The notes beneath the pieces are model-generated. The model was not told the DNA's origin. It ran no database searches and was given only the letters and a program-made list of their open reading frames with translations. A stretch of DNA of 13,601 nucleotides. Source: Planctomycetota bacterium (GTDB lineage: Bacteria; Planctomycetota; Planctomycetia; Planctomycetales; Planctomycetaceae). The number at the start of each line of letters is the position of its first letter. Within the stretch, counting starts at the first letter, position 1. The stretch spans positions 1 to 13,601 of the forward strand of contig JAPLOC010000807.1 in assembly GCA_026692825.1 (NCBI GenBank), read 5' to 3'. A program made the position numbers and the translations under genes. Positions 7,501-13,601 of this stretch are shown piece by piece.

Positions 7501-8147
7501 CCCGCGTCGTCGATTCGCTTGAGGGTCTTGGCGACCTCGGCTGCGTCTTCGAGTTTACTGAAGAGCGGATAGCCGGCGGGGACTTTTGTCCCGTCGAAAT
7601 TCGCGAACGCCGCGTTGTCCCCCGGACGAAACTGCCAGTCCCCCGCCATGCGGATCGCCTGTTTCCCGCCAAACAACACGGGGGGAGCGGCATTGAAGCC
7701 GGTCCGCCCCTCCTGGTTATAGACCCGCAACGCCACGACGTTCGGCGCGTCATAGCGAACCGTGTCGGCGGAAATGAAAAAGCGATCGGTCCCCGCCAGG
7801 CCGCTGCGAAAGAACGGTGGAAACTCGCCGGCGTTACCAACTTTCTTGCCGTTGAAGTAAACCTCGTGAGCCGCATCCACCGGTTCGACGAACAGTTCGA
7901 GGTCGTTCCCCTTCCAGTCGGCGGGTGCCTGGACAAACCCACGGTACCAGGAGAGATTCTCTTCGCCGGCTGGCGGGTTCTTCCAGACCTCGGGAACTTT
8001 AACAGGCTTCCAGTCGACCGGTGCCTGTGCGAACGGCCGGCTCGACATCGCGAACAGAACGCACCCGACCGCCAGCAACAGGCTTCCCACAGCACGGAAT
8101 CGCGGATTGCCAAGCTGTCGCGGAAGGGGATCGTGTGACAGTGGCAT
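4584..8147 (-). CDS. PVC-type membrane-bound dehydrogenase-like protein with C-terminal c-type haem domain
   Basis: This is a 1187-residue exported protein. The ATG at 8147-8145 is preferred to a TTG 58 codons upstream because it opens a signal peptide (hydrophobic 19-33, cleavage near FAQ-A, about 41). Domains in order: a jelly-roll, GH2/galactose-binding-like domain at about 45-175 (DLELFVEPVDAAHEVYFNGK); a beta-propeller PVC dehydrogenase domain from about 225 to 620 (LWVNEFIQYPDP, WGPDGWLYGAQGS, FRPVDIQVGPDGAIYVADL), also carrying acidic DVDGDGKFD repeats that may bind calcium; helical HEAT-like repeats at about 650-1020; and a cytochrome c domain with CGKCH at 1062-1066. A Met pair in SMMPEGL at about 1157-1158 may supply the distal haem ligand. 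This order matches the TIGR02604/TIGR02603 architecture typical of Planctomycetes and Verrucomicrobia, linked by genome context to polysaccharide breakdown; the substrate is unknown. The N-terminal jelly-roll may bind sugar. Confidence 0.93.
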   Translation of the reverse strand: MPLSHDPLPRQLGNPRFRAVGSLLLAVGCVLFAMSSRPFAQAPVDWKPVKVPEVWKNPPAGEENLSWYRGFVQAPADWKGNDLELFVEPVDAAHEVYFNGKKVGNAGEFPPFFRSGLAGTDRFFISADTVRYDAPNVVALRVYNQEGRTGFNAAPPVLFGGKQAIRMAGDWQFRPGDNAAFANFDGTKVPAGYPLFSKLEDAAEVAKTLKRIDDAGPQSPAEALKLFTVPSDLEIELAVGEPDISQPLSIKWDTRGRLWVNEFIQYPDPAGLKMVARDKFLRSVYDKVPAAPPNHFKGLDRISFHEDVDGDGKFDKHGVFVEGLSLTSSFAFDKDGLWVLQPPYLLFYPDKNHDDIPDGDPVVHLEGFGMEDSHSIANSLRWGPDGWLYGAQGSTVTGVIRAPGVDPAKAVRSLGQCIWRYHPISKQYEIFGEGGGNAFGLEIDAHGRIYSGHNGGNTRGFHYVQGGYYRKGFEKHGSLSNPYAFGFFENMTHDNVPRFTHQFIIYEGARSNSGASSLPVQYHGQLFGVGPLQGHVVRSDVFPDRSSLKTKDVDHPVVTKDTWFRPVDIQVGPDGAIYVADLYEQRIDHSSHYQGRIDREHGRVWRLKRKGGTAIPPFDLGKSSTDELIDRLTDANRWFRETALLMLAWKQPGDGAAKLLAKLEASTDDTAVAYLWGLYRLGGLTEPVSLRLLKHGNPYVRLWTIRLSGDTKNVSPEFAAAMKTLAYHEQHAEVRSQLACSIRRLPGGVALPIVSAMLRRDDDAGDIHIPLLLWWAIEAHAETDREAVLALFADPAVWGQKLVREQILERTMRRYALAGTRKDLLACATLLSLAPDADRAKLLLAGFEKAYEGRSLAGLPDELIAAIAKAGGGSLALRLRQGDSAALEESLNAVASEQAPKGDRLKFLQILAEIHPPSAVNVLQAVVKSTKDPDLQSAALGALQSYDDPKIGEQIVMLLPNLSEIARPTALNVLASRKSWARSLLNAVDAGQIAPRTVPVEIVQRILFQRDDQIAAIVEKHFGSVKGATTAEMLAQVDKFKETLSVGTGSPYNGRKLYLESCGKCHVLFEEGGRIGPELTGYKRDDLHTMLVNVVNPSAQIREGFEAYTVVTKDGRTLSGFIADQDARVVVLKFSDGQSRSLRRDEIDEMAASPQSMMPEGLLKNYTDQQVRDLFAYLRATQPLATR

Positions 8148-8251
8148 TGTTCGCTCGCGGGTTCGAGGAGGGAGGTTGTGGGGTTTGGCGTGGTTCGGAG
8201 GGGCAACGACGCCGTTTCTACCGGCCGACATTTGTGGGATGCCGGTTTTGT

Positions 8252-8276
8252 AGCGACGACGCTCCGCGGCGTCGCT
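8252..8276. repeat. Imperfect palindrome, first of an adjacent pair
   Basis: AGCGACG (8252-8258) and CGTCGCT (8270-8276) form a 7-bp stem with an 11-base loop. An alternative pairing inside it uses CGACGC against GCGTCG. It lies directly beside the second palindrome, a layout seen in REP-like dispersed intergenic repeats. Whether it recurs in the genome cannot be judged from one window. Confidence 0.6.
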
Positions 8277-8312
8277 CCGGTTGTGTTTCCCGCGAAGCGG
8301 AACCACAACCGG
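8277..8312. repeat. Palindrome with perfect 9-bp arms
   Basis: CCGGTTGTG (8277-8285) is matched by its reverse complement CACAACCGG (8304-8312). The 18-base centre can pair further: CCGC against GCGG around a GAA loop. The resulting hairpin is strong in either strand. No T-run follows on either side, so it does not look like a simple intrinsic terminator. It may be half of a REP-like element with the palindrome at 8252-8276, or a protein-binding site between divergent promoters. Confidence 0.65.
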
Positions 8313-8462
8313 CTGTGGCAAACACGCGTCCGAATTGACTCAATCGACAGCCCCCAGGGGGTGGGGAATGTCCGATTGTGTGCGCTGGTACAGGCTATCT
8401 CGCCATCCGATGTGAATCAAGTTGTTGGCGGCGCTGTTTTGTGAATACTCTCCGCGTCCGAT

Positions 8463-8492
8463 TTGCTTCAATTGGCGGAATTCCTCTAAACT
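8463..8492 (+). promoter_or_regulatory. Possible sigma-70-like promoter before the HAD gene
   Basis: TTGCTT (8463-8468) and TAAACT (8487-8492) are spaced by 18 bases. A start of transcription about seven bases later would fall at or next to the ATG at 8500, giving a leaderless or nearly leaderless message, which fits the lack of a Shine-Dalgarno site. Both hexamers are weak matches and this is a guess by eye. Confidence 0.22.
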
Positions 8493-8499
8493 GGCGCAC

Positions 8500-9246
8500 A
8501 TGACGTCGCCGTCCCACACCATTCTCCAAGTTCCGGCTTCCGCACAACCACCTCTGCGGTGGGTGGCGCTCGATGCCGTTGGCACGGTCATTTACCCCGA
8601 TCCGCCGGTTCGCCAGGTCTACTTCCAGTCGGCGAAGCGGCACGGCTCGCAGTTCACCGAAGCGGAAATCGAACAGCGGTTTCGGACCACCTATGTTCGC
8701 CTCGAGGAAGAGTCTACCAACGGATACCAGACCAGTGAGAATCTTGAAGAAGAGCGCTGGAGGGCCGTTGTGAGGGAGGTTCTTAGCGACGTTCCTGACC
8801 CGGCAACGTGCTTTCGCGAATTGTTCGACTGGTTCGCCTCTCCCAACGCGTGGCGGGTGTATGCCGACGTCGCTCCCGCGCTGGCGCTGCTGGCACAACT
8901 GGGGGTTTCAACGGCAGTGGCATCGAATTTCGACCGTCGGCTGCACCCCGTGTTGAATGGGTTGCCGGAACTGGCGTCGATTCCGCTGCGGGTGGTGTCG
9001 TCGGAGGTCGGGTATCGCAAGCCGGCGTCTGAATTCTTCGCGGCCCTGCAATCGCAGACAAATTCACCCGCCGACCAGATCGCGATGGTGGGGGACAGTC
9101 ACGCAAACGATGTCGAAGGGGCACTGCGGGCGGGGCTGCGGGCCGTCTGGATCGATCGCCGTCGCCCCGCCGGCGAAGGGCACGTTCAAACGCTGGCCGA
9201 GGCCGTTGACCGACTGTTTGGTTCTCGTCGGATTCCCATCGAATGA
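8500..9246 (+). CDS. HAD-superfamily hydrolase (HAD-IA type, cap domain)
   Basis: This 248-residue protein carries all four HAD motifs. Motif I is LDAVGTV, with the nucleophile D25; the second acidic residue of the classic DxD is V27, as in the DAVGT subgroup of HAD-IA proteins. Motif II is S142 in AVASNFD, motif III is K174 in YRKP, and motif IV is GDSHANDVEGA at 198-208 with D199 and D204. A helical cap lies between motifs I and II (about 45-115). The ATG at 8500 is preferred to a TTG 26 codons upstream, whose extension has no family-like features. The likely activity is phosphomonoester hydrolysis; the substrate is unknown. It leads a four-gene plus-strand run including KdsA, so a role with an envelope metabolite is plausible. 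Kdo-8-P phosphatases (KdsC) are normally capless and shorter, so this is not a clear KdsC. Confidence 0.9.
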   Translation: MTSPSHTILQVPASAQPPLRWVALDAVGTVIYPDPPVRQVYFQSAKRHGSQFTEAEIEQRFRTTYVRLEEESTNGYQTSENLEEERWRAVVREVLSDVPDPATCFRELFDWFASPNAWRVYADVAPALALLAQLGVSTAVASNFDRRLHPVLNGLPELASIPLRVVSSEVGYRKPASEFFAALQSQTNSPADQIAMVGDSHANDVEGALRAGLRAVWIDRRRPAGEGHVQTLAEAVDRLFGSRRIPIE

Positions 9247-9266
9247 CACCGGCATTGGTCCGTTGA

Positions 9267-10187
9267 ATGGATTCCCATCCAGCCGCTGTTCCACGTTATG
9301 TCGTCATCCAGCGAAATCCGAATTCGGGCTCCGGATGGCGGCGTTCGTTGATTTATGACCTCGTTCGAGAGCTGAAAATCCTGGGATTCGCTCCACGGTT
9401 GTTTCGCGGTCGGGAACGGTTCGACGCGTGGCTGGCGATTCCCGAAAATCGTGCGCAAGTCGTCTGTCTGGTGGCGGCGGGGGGGGATGGAACCGTCGGG
9501 GATCTGTTGAATCGCCATCCCGGAATGCCGCTGGCGCTGTTGCCGGTCGGGACCGAAAATCTGCTGGCACGCGGACTGGGGATCCCCGCATCGGGTCAAG
9601 GAGTCGCCCGGCTGATCGCTGGAGGGTGTGTCCGTAGACTGGATTTGTGTCGCCTCGGAGAGCGACGTTTCACCTTGATGGCGAGTGCCGGCTTTGACGC
9701 CGAGGTGATTCGGCGGGTTCATGCGCGGCGTAGTGGACATATTTCCTATTTGTCGTATTTCCAACCAATCGCGGCGGCGCTGCGTAGTTACACCCATCCG
9801 CCGTTGTCGATCTGGTTCGACGACGATCCTGTTCCCGAAACGGCCCGACTGGTGGTGGTCGTCAACTTTCCGATGTACGCACTCCGTTTGCCGGTGGCAC
9901 CTGACGCGCTTCCCGACGATGGCTGGCTGGAAGTCCGCCTGTTTCGCCAGGGATCGGCGTTCCAAATGCTGCGGTACTTTTGTAACTTGGCGCTCGGGCG
10001 GCTTGACCGTTTGCCCGACGTCGCCACGCGACGCGCCCGCGTCCTGCGAATCGAATCCACCGGGGTTGTTCCCGTGCAGGTCGATGGTGACCCGGCGGGT
10101 GTTGTTCCCGCCGTGGTGGAAATTCTACCCGGTGCGCTCGACGTGTTCGTCCCCGTTCCGGAACATCCTTCGAAGAGCCGTGCGTGA
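9267..10187 (+). CDS. Diacylglycerol kinase / YegS-family lipid kinase
   Basis: This 306-residue protein fits the DAGK catalytic-domain family. NPNSGSG at 17-23 is the N-terminal nucleotide-binding turn, GGDGT at 72-76 is the hallmark ATP-binding motif, and [15 protein letters not shown] at about 92-106 matches the conserved PxGTxNdfAR segment. The C-terminal half is a beta-sandwich ending in VQVDGDP, as in YegS and DgkB, where the DG segment is typical. The family phosphorylates diacylglycerol, sphingoid bases or related lipids at the inner membrane; the substrate is unknown here. It begins 20 bases after the HAD gene and its stop overlaps the KdsA start as TGATG, so the genes are probably one transcript. 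Together they suggest envelope lipid and lipopolysaccharide metabolism. There is no clear Shine-Dalgarno site before the ATG at 9267. Confidence 0.9.
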   Translation: MDSHPAAVPRYVVIQRNPNSGSGWRRSLIYDLVRELKILGFAPRLFRGRERFDAWLAIPENRAQVVCLVAAGGDGTVGDLLNRHPGMPLALLPVGTENLLARGLGIPASGQGVARLIAGGCVRRLDLCRLGERRFTLMASAGFDAEVIRRVHARRSGHISYLSYFQPIAAALRSYTHPPLSIWFDDDPVPETARLVVVVNFPMYALRLPVAPDALPDDGWLEVRLFRQGSAFQMLRYFCNLALGRLDRLPDVATRRARVLRIESTGVVPVQVDGDPAGVVPAVVEILPGALDVFVPVPEHPSKSRA

Positions 10188-11029
10188 TGCCCGACAACCC
10201 GGTGACCATTGGACCGTATCGCTGTGGTCGCGGCGAGCCTCTGTTGATCATCGCGGGGCCGTGCGTCATCGAATCGGAAGAGTTGATTCTGTCGGTGGCG
10301 AAGCGGCTGCGCGACTTGCGGGATGAACTGGGAATTCCCATTGTTTTCAAGTCGAGCTTCGACAAGGCGAACCGGACGAGCGTGACGAGCTTCCGCGGTC
10401 CGGGGCTGGAGAAGGGGTTGGAGATTCTGGCGAAAGCCAGGGCCGTCACGGGGCTGCCGGTCCTGACCGATGTGCATGAACCGGCTCAGGCCGAACCGGT
10501 GGCGGCCGTTTGCCAGGTCTTGCAGGTGCCGGCGTTTCTCGCCCGGCAGACCGACCTGGTTCAGGCGATCGCCGAGGCGACCGGGCGGACCGGCGGTGTG
10601 ATCAACGTCAAAAAGCCGCAATTCATGGCACCAGAGGACATGATTCATGTCGTGCGAAAGTGCGAACAGTTCGGCAATCCCCGGGTGCTGCTGACCGAGC
10701 GCGGCGCGATGTTTGGTTACGGCCGGCTGGTGAACGATTTTCGCTGCATTCCAGTGATGCAGGGGCACGGGACACCTGTCGTGTTCGATGCGACGCACAG
10801 CGTGCAGATGCCGGGGGGAGAGACGACTGGGGGGCAGCGTGAGATGGTGCCGTTTTTGGCCCGGGCGGCGGTCGCCTGTGGGTGCGACGCGGTGTTTTTT
10901 GAAACACATCCCGACCCCAGCCGGGCGAAGAGTGATGGGCCGAACATGATTCCGCTGGACGAACTTCCCGCGATCCTGCGGCAATTGATGCGACTGCGCG
11001 CGGCACTGTCGACCGAGGGAGGAAACTGA
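10187..11029 (+). CDS. kdsA: 3-deoxy-D-manno-octulosonate-8-phosphate synthase, metal-dependent type
   Basis: KdsA condenses phosphoenolpyruvate with arabinose-5-phosphate to make Kdo-8-phosphate for the lipopolysaccharide inner core, in the cytoplasm. The 280-residue product has the family motifs in order: GPCVIESEE at 24-32, [48 protein letters not shown] and [17 protein letters not shown]. Residues C26, H204, E239 and D250 line up with the metal ligands Cys, His, Glu and Asp of the Aquifex enzyme, whereas E. coli KdsA has Asn in place of the Cys. It is therefore predicted to be the metal-dependent class. I start it at the ATG at 10187, which overlaps the kinase stop (TGATG); a GTG one codon earlier is possible. 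The next gene follows after two bases. No kdsB, kdsC or kdsD is visible in the window. Confidence 0.97.
   Translation: MPDNPVTIGPYRCGRGEPLLIIAGPCVIESEELILSVAKRLRDLRDELGIPIVFKSSFDKANRTSVTSFRGPGLEKGLEILAKARAVTGLPVLTDVHEPAQAEPVAAVCQVLQVPAFLARQTDLVQAIAEATGRTGGVINVKKPQFMAPEDMIHVVRKCEQFGNPRVLLTERGAMFGYGRLVNDFRCIPVMQGHGTPVVFDATHSVQMPGGETTGGQREMVPFLARAAVACGCDAVFFETHPDPSRAKSDGPNMIPLDELPAILRQLMRLRAALSTEGGN
11017..11022 (+). promoter_or_regulatory. Strong Shine-Dalgarno site of the lipoprotein gene
   Basis: GGGAGG lies nine bases before the ATG at 11032, inside the last codons of kdsA. It is the clearest ribosome-binding site in the window and fixes this start over the second ATG two codons later. Confidence 0.75.
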
Positions 11030-11031
11030 AC

Positions 11032-12705
11032 ATGGCGATGCGAAACACACAACGGTGGCGCGGAGTGATTGCGGGCTTTGGAATTCTGGCGATCTGCCTG
11101 TCGCTGGCCGGTTGCCCCAGTCAGCCCACCGGAGGAAACAAGCCGGCCGAGCGGGAGGCGGGGTCGTCGGGAAATGACGACACCAACCCGTGCGATGAAT
11201 TGCTGAAGAGCCTGTTCGATGTCTATCGGATTGAAAAGTTCGAGACGACGTTCGACTTGGGGATCTGCGCCAATCGCATGAATGACTGGTACCGTGGGTG
11301 TGGTTCCGCGCCGGGCGGCAACAAAGAGCCGGCTTTGCCCGAGGGGGCCAAAAAGCTGTTTTCGGGGGCGCAACTGGCCCTCATGTCGGGAGAGCAATTC
11401 CGCACGCGCGACGCGTCTCACGTGCGAGACTGCGTGCTGTTCCAGGCGATCGCCAGGCGGGTGTCGCAATCACCGCTCCGAATCGGGGAGACCGACCTCG
11501 ACCGCGCGCTGGCGACATTCGAACATGTGGTGAGTGCCGTGCAGTTACAGCCCAAGCACTCGGCCGACCTGCCGTTCACAGCGTATGAGATTTATCTCTT
11601 GGGACGCGGGACGGCGACCGATCGCGCGTGGTTGTTTGTCAACGCGCTCCGCGCGATGCGGCTGGACGGGATCTTGCTGACTGCGGCCGACGCTGAGGAT
11701 CCGGGGCTCGCGGGGGAGAGCGTCCCCTTTGTTGTCGGGGTTCCGATCGATGGTCAGATCTACCTGTTTGATCCGGCACTGGGAATTCCGATTCCCGCCA
11801 AATCATCGAAACCCGGGCGCATCGAGCCGGCGACCCTCGCGCAAGTGGTCGCTGACCCGACCGTGCTGACTCAACTCGACGTGGGAGATCGAAAATACCC
11901 ACTCACCTCGGAACAACTGAAGTCACCCGCGGTGATGCTGGTGGGAGATCTGGGCTATTATTCGGCTCAATCACAGGCCTTGCAGCAGGTCTTTATCGGG
12001 GACCATGCCGTGGTGGTTTCCGACGTCCGGCTGTGGAAATACCCGCAGGATCAGATCGCCAAGAGTCTGGCACTCAATGAGACGCAACAACAGATTCGCA
12101 AGGGATTGAAGTTACGGTTCATGGCGTATCTGGTGGTGGTTCCTGACCCGAGAAATCCCGGACAGTTCACGCTTGCCGGCTCGAAAACGACCCGAGATCC
12201 GGCGCTCCAGGGAATGGATGAAAAAGATCGGGATGTGGGCGGATTCTCCCGCACGGAAACCCGGTCGACTTCCGGCCGACAGATGGAAGGACGATTGAGT
12301 CATATCGCGGGCGAATTGCCAACAGCGATCAAGGCGTACGTGGAGGTCCAGAGCAACGCCCCGACGATTCTGAGATTTCCGCAGGATCCGTTGATGATCG
12401 ATATGGGAAGCGGGCCGATCGATATCAAGCTGTTTCACTTTCTGGCGATTGACGACGCGGTGTTCTGGTCGGCGATGTGTCAGTTGGAACAGGGGCAGTA
12501 TGGCCCCGCGGCCAGTACGTTTGACCGATACCTGAGGCAAGCCGCCAAGTTGAGTGAATGGACCCGGCAGGCCCGCCGGATGCGCGCCGTCGCGCTGGCC
12601 GCTCAGGACAAATTCGAAGAGGCCGCCGCGACGCTGGAGAAAGTCTCGGAGGACGATCCCGAGTACGCGGGTTACCAGGCGATGGTTCGGAATTGGAAAC
12701 AGTGA
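11032..12705 (+). CDS. Lipoprotein with transglutaminase-like middle and C-terminal TPR-like helices
   Basis: The 557-residue product starts with a lipoprotein signal: basic MAMRNTQRWR, a hydrophobic stretch and the lipobox LAGC with C28 as the lipidated cysteine. A low-complexity G/E/S/N linker follows. The middle (about 190-275) has DRAWLFVNALRAMRLDGILL, followed by VPFVVGVPIDGQIYLFDPAL. This spacing resembles the transglutaminase-like fold, but the catalytic Cys is not there, so an enzymatic role is unlikely. The last 90 residues form TPR-like helix pairs (AVFWSAMCQLEQGQYGPAAS; ARRMRAVALAAQDKFEEAAA). I do not recognise a named family; similar lipoproteins occur in planctomycetes. The gene begins two bases after kdsA, so it is probably translated from the same message and located in the envelope, perhaps as a scaffold. 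Confidence 0.88.
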   Translation: MAMRNTQRWRGVIAGFGILAICLSLAGCPSQPTGGNKPAEREAGSSGNDDTNPCDELLKSLFDVYRIEKFETTFDLGICANRMNDWYRGCGSAPGGNKEPALPEGAKKLFSGAQLALMSGEQFRTRDASHVRDCVLFQAIARRVSQSPLRIGETDLDRALATFEHVVSAVQLQPKHSADLPFTAYEIYLLGRGTATDRAWLFVNALRAMRLDGILLTAADAEDPGLAGESVPFVVGVPIDGQIYLFDPALGIPIPAKSSKPGRIEPATLAQVVADPTVLTQLDVGDRKYPLTSEQLKSPAVMLVGDLGYYSAQSQALQQVFIGDHAVVVSDVRLWKYPQDQIAKSLALNETQQQIRKGLKLRFMAYLVVVPDPRNPGQFTLAGSKTTRDPALQGMDEKDRDVGGFSRTETRSTSGRQMEGRLSHIAGELPTAIKAYVEVQSNAPTILRFPQDPLMIDMGSGPIDIKLFHFLAIDDAVFWSAMCQLEQGQYGPAASTFDRYLRQAAKLSEWTRQARRMRAVALAAQDKFEEAAATLEKVSEDDPEYAGYQAMVRNWKQ

Positions 12706-12926
12706 GCCGACGAAACCGTGTGGTCGTAGGCCCCGGGCTTGTTTTGGAACAGAAGGAAACGAAGGAAACGCAGAAGTCCGGAGGAATTCGGGAAGATTCC
12801 ATGCCGGAGGGTTCCGGTTCCCAGAACGCAGGTTCGAGTTGTTCCTCCAGCTCCCGCCCCGGATCGCCCGGCCGAACGGTAAATCGAGCAAGACCATTCG
12901 TTAATGGGTATATTTGCACACGCCAG
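12706..12926. other. Convergent intergenic region
   Basis: This stretch lies between the plus-strand lipoprotein gene and the minus-strand Rpn remnant, where a shared terminator would be expected. I see no convincing hairpin with a T-run. It holds a two-copy 9-base tandem repeat at 12752-12769 and a small CCGGA/TCCGG hairpin. No gene is supported. Confidence 0.6.
12752..12769 (+). repeat. Two-copy tandem repeat GAAGGAAAC
   Basis: Two exact copies of GAAGGAAAC stand end to end at 12752-12760 and 12761-12769, followed by GCAGAAG. The purine-rich strand gives KETKET-like and the other strand SFVSFV-like translations, which I recall from scattered non-coding stretches in planctomycete genomes. 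That recollection is not checked here. Confidence 0.55.
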
Positions 12927-13540
12927 TCAATCCACCCCTGCGAGCAAGTCTGACCACGAGTCCACGTCGAGCAGGCGGACAGCAAGGCGTTCGAAGACGG
13001 CCAGCTCAGTGATCGTCTCGATGGACTTACGAATCTTGACCGGCGGCTTGCCGAAGCGCTTTGTCCCTTGGACCAACAGGATCCGGCGGGCTTCTTCCTC
13101 GCGTCCTTCTTCAAGACCCGCTGCGCGACCCTCTTTCAGAATCGCCTGGTAGGTGACCGATTCTTTCATCGAACGAACTCCCTGCAATAGTTGGCTGACA
13201 ATTGCCTGCTCAAATTCTAACCCCATGAAGGGATTCGGGCGAGAATTCCCACACCCGAATAACGGGGTATTTGAATGCGAGATACAGCTCGCCATCGGGC
13301 AGTTTCCACTCCACGCTTCCCTTTGTTCCGCGTCCACGCGCCTGCCGTCGCATCAGCATCAAGACGCTTCGCACAGGAAGCGAATGGCGGTTCCGCAGGA
13401 GGACGTTGTACTGTAGCATTCGGTCGCCAAGCGTCGCGTCGCGGCCGGTTTGAAACTCCAGGTGCAAGATCCAAGGGTCGCGATCGCCGATCCGTGCGAC
13501 GCAACAGGAATTCGACGTGAAACCGCCGACAGGACGAAGC
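12927..13540 (-). pseudogene. Degraded Rpn-family recombination-promoting nuclease/putative transposase
   Basis: Two pieces of one family lie in different frames. Piece A (about 13530-13210) reads VARIGDRDPWILHLEFQTGR, then LQYNVLLRNRHSLPVRSVLM and PDGELYLAFKYPVIRVWE, and stops at 13210; the E and Q of HLEFQ belong to the PD-(D/E)XK nuclease core. Piece B (13226-12927) reads MGLEFEQAIVSQLLQGVR, then MKESVTYQAILKEGRAAGLE, and ends LLDVDSWSDLLAGVD, the typical C-terminus. Intact relatives have a further stretch of some tens of residues between the two (after VRVWE and before the MGL segment), missing here, as is most of the N-terminal 50-60 residues with the first catalytic acid. A frame change, an internal deletion and the truncation make it a pseudogene. 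It converges on the lipoprotein gene and abuts a large inverted repeat. Confidence 0.8.
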
Positions 13541-13547
13541 TGGCAAA

Positions 13548-13601
13548 GAGCCGCGCACGCAGTAAGCGGGCGTCGATTACCGCTTACTGCGTGCGCGGCT
13601 C
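13548..13601. repeat. Perfect inverted repeat with 22-base arms
   Basis: The left arm at 13548-13569 (starting GAGCCGCGCACGCAG) is the exact reverse complement of the right arm at 13580-13601 (ending CTGCGTGCGCGGCTC). The loop is 10 bases (GCGTCGATTA). The repeat runs to the last base of the window, so it could be longer. It would form a very stable hairpin in RNA or a cruciform in DNA. No T-run is visible. It stands immediately upstream of the truncated Rpn remnant, replacing the place where that gene's N-terminus should be, so it may be a dispersed palindromic element, a mobile-element remnant or a terminator of a gene beyond the window. Confidence 0.9.

Larger units (their letters stand above)
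8148..8499. other. Divergent intergenic region
   Basis: These 352 bases separate the minus-strand dehydrogenase operon from the plus-strand HAD/kinase/KdsA run and should hold both promoters. It contains two adjacent palindromes (8252-8276 and 8277-8312), a short CCCCC-A-GGGGG palindrome at 8351-8361, and a possible plus-strand promoter at 8463-8492. No convincing gene is seen. The frames open across it are in-frame extensions from TTG starts or shadows, without recognisable protein features. No clear minus-strand promoter could be picked out; the stretch just before 8147 is pyrimidine-rich on the minus strand and lacks a Shine-Dalgarno site. Confidence 0.6.

Noticed and set aside
8148..8321. 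N-terminal extension of the dehydrogenase from a TTG start
   Set aside because: It would place 58 arginine-rich residues before a normal signal peptide and translate through the intergenic palindromes.
8351..8361. CCCCC-A-GGGGG as a terminator or operator
   Set aside because: The loop is a single base, which cannot close as a hairpin at full stem, and no T-run follows; as an operator there is no supporting pattern.
8422..8499. N-terminal extension of the HAD hydrolase from a TTG start
   Set aside because: The extension has no HAD features and covers the likely promoter; the ATG at 8500 leaves the usual short lead before motif I.
9788..11050. 420-codon open frame on the minus strand
   Set aside because: Antisense to the end of the kinase gene and all of kdsA, both of which have clear family motifs; the shadow product shows none.

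Overview
The window looks like chromosome of a planctomycete with an outer membrane. The main pointers are a secreted dehydrogenase-like protein with a C-terminal CxxCH haem site, of the kind amplified in the Planctomycetes-Verrucomicrobia-Chlamydiae group, a secreted protein with two pre-peptidase C-terminal (PPC) domains beside it, a Kdo-8-phosphate synthase gene (lipopolysaccharide synthesis), and a decayed Rpn-type nuclease/transposase gene. The DNA is fairly GC-rich, and few starts have strong Shine-Dalgarno sites. I see no tRNA, rRNA or CRISPR array.

Layout. (1) Positions 1-2399, minus strand: a tight three-gene cassette read from 2399 down to the window edge. It encodes a HEPN-domain protein, a MinD/ParA-like ATPase with the variant P-loop KGGVGRT, and a second P-loop ATPase cut by the window edge. 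The two ATPase genes overlap as ATGA. (2) 2399-8147, minus strand: the 1187-residue haem-binding dehydrogenase-like protein, then after 52 bases the PPC-domain protein. The stop codon of the latter overlaps the GTG start of the HEPN gene (TAGTG), so the cassette may be co-transcribed with this secreted-protein operon. (3) 8148-8499: intergenic, with two adjacent imperfect palindromes between divergent genes. (4) 8500-12705, plus strand: an operon-like run of a HAD-family hydrolase, a diacylglycerol/lipid kinase-family protein, a metal-type KdsA and a lipoprotein with C-terminal TPR-like helices. This run suggests cell-envelope lipid and lipopolysaccharide work. (5) 12706-12926: intergenic, between convergent genes. 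(6) 12927 to about 13540, minus strand: remains of an Rpn-family gene with a frame change, an internal deletion and a lost N-terminus. (7) 13548-13601: a perfect inverted repeat of 22-base arms ending exactly at the window edge.

The best candidate for an undescribed system is the HEPN / KGGVGRT-ATPase / P-loop-ATPase cassette. HEPN domains are often RNases or partners in toxin and anti-phage systems, and two NTPases of different folds beside one suggest a regulated sensor-switch-effector module. This is inference from domain content and gene packing; no function is demonstrated by the sequence.
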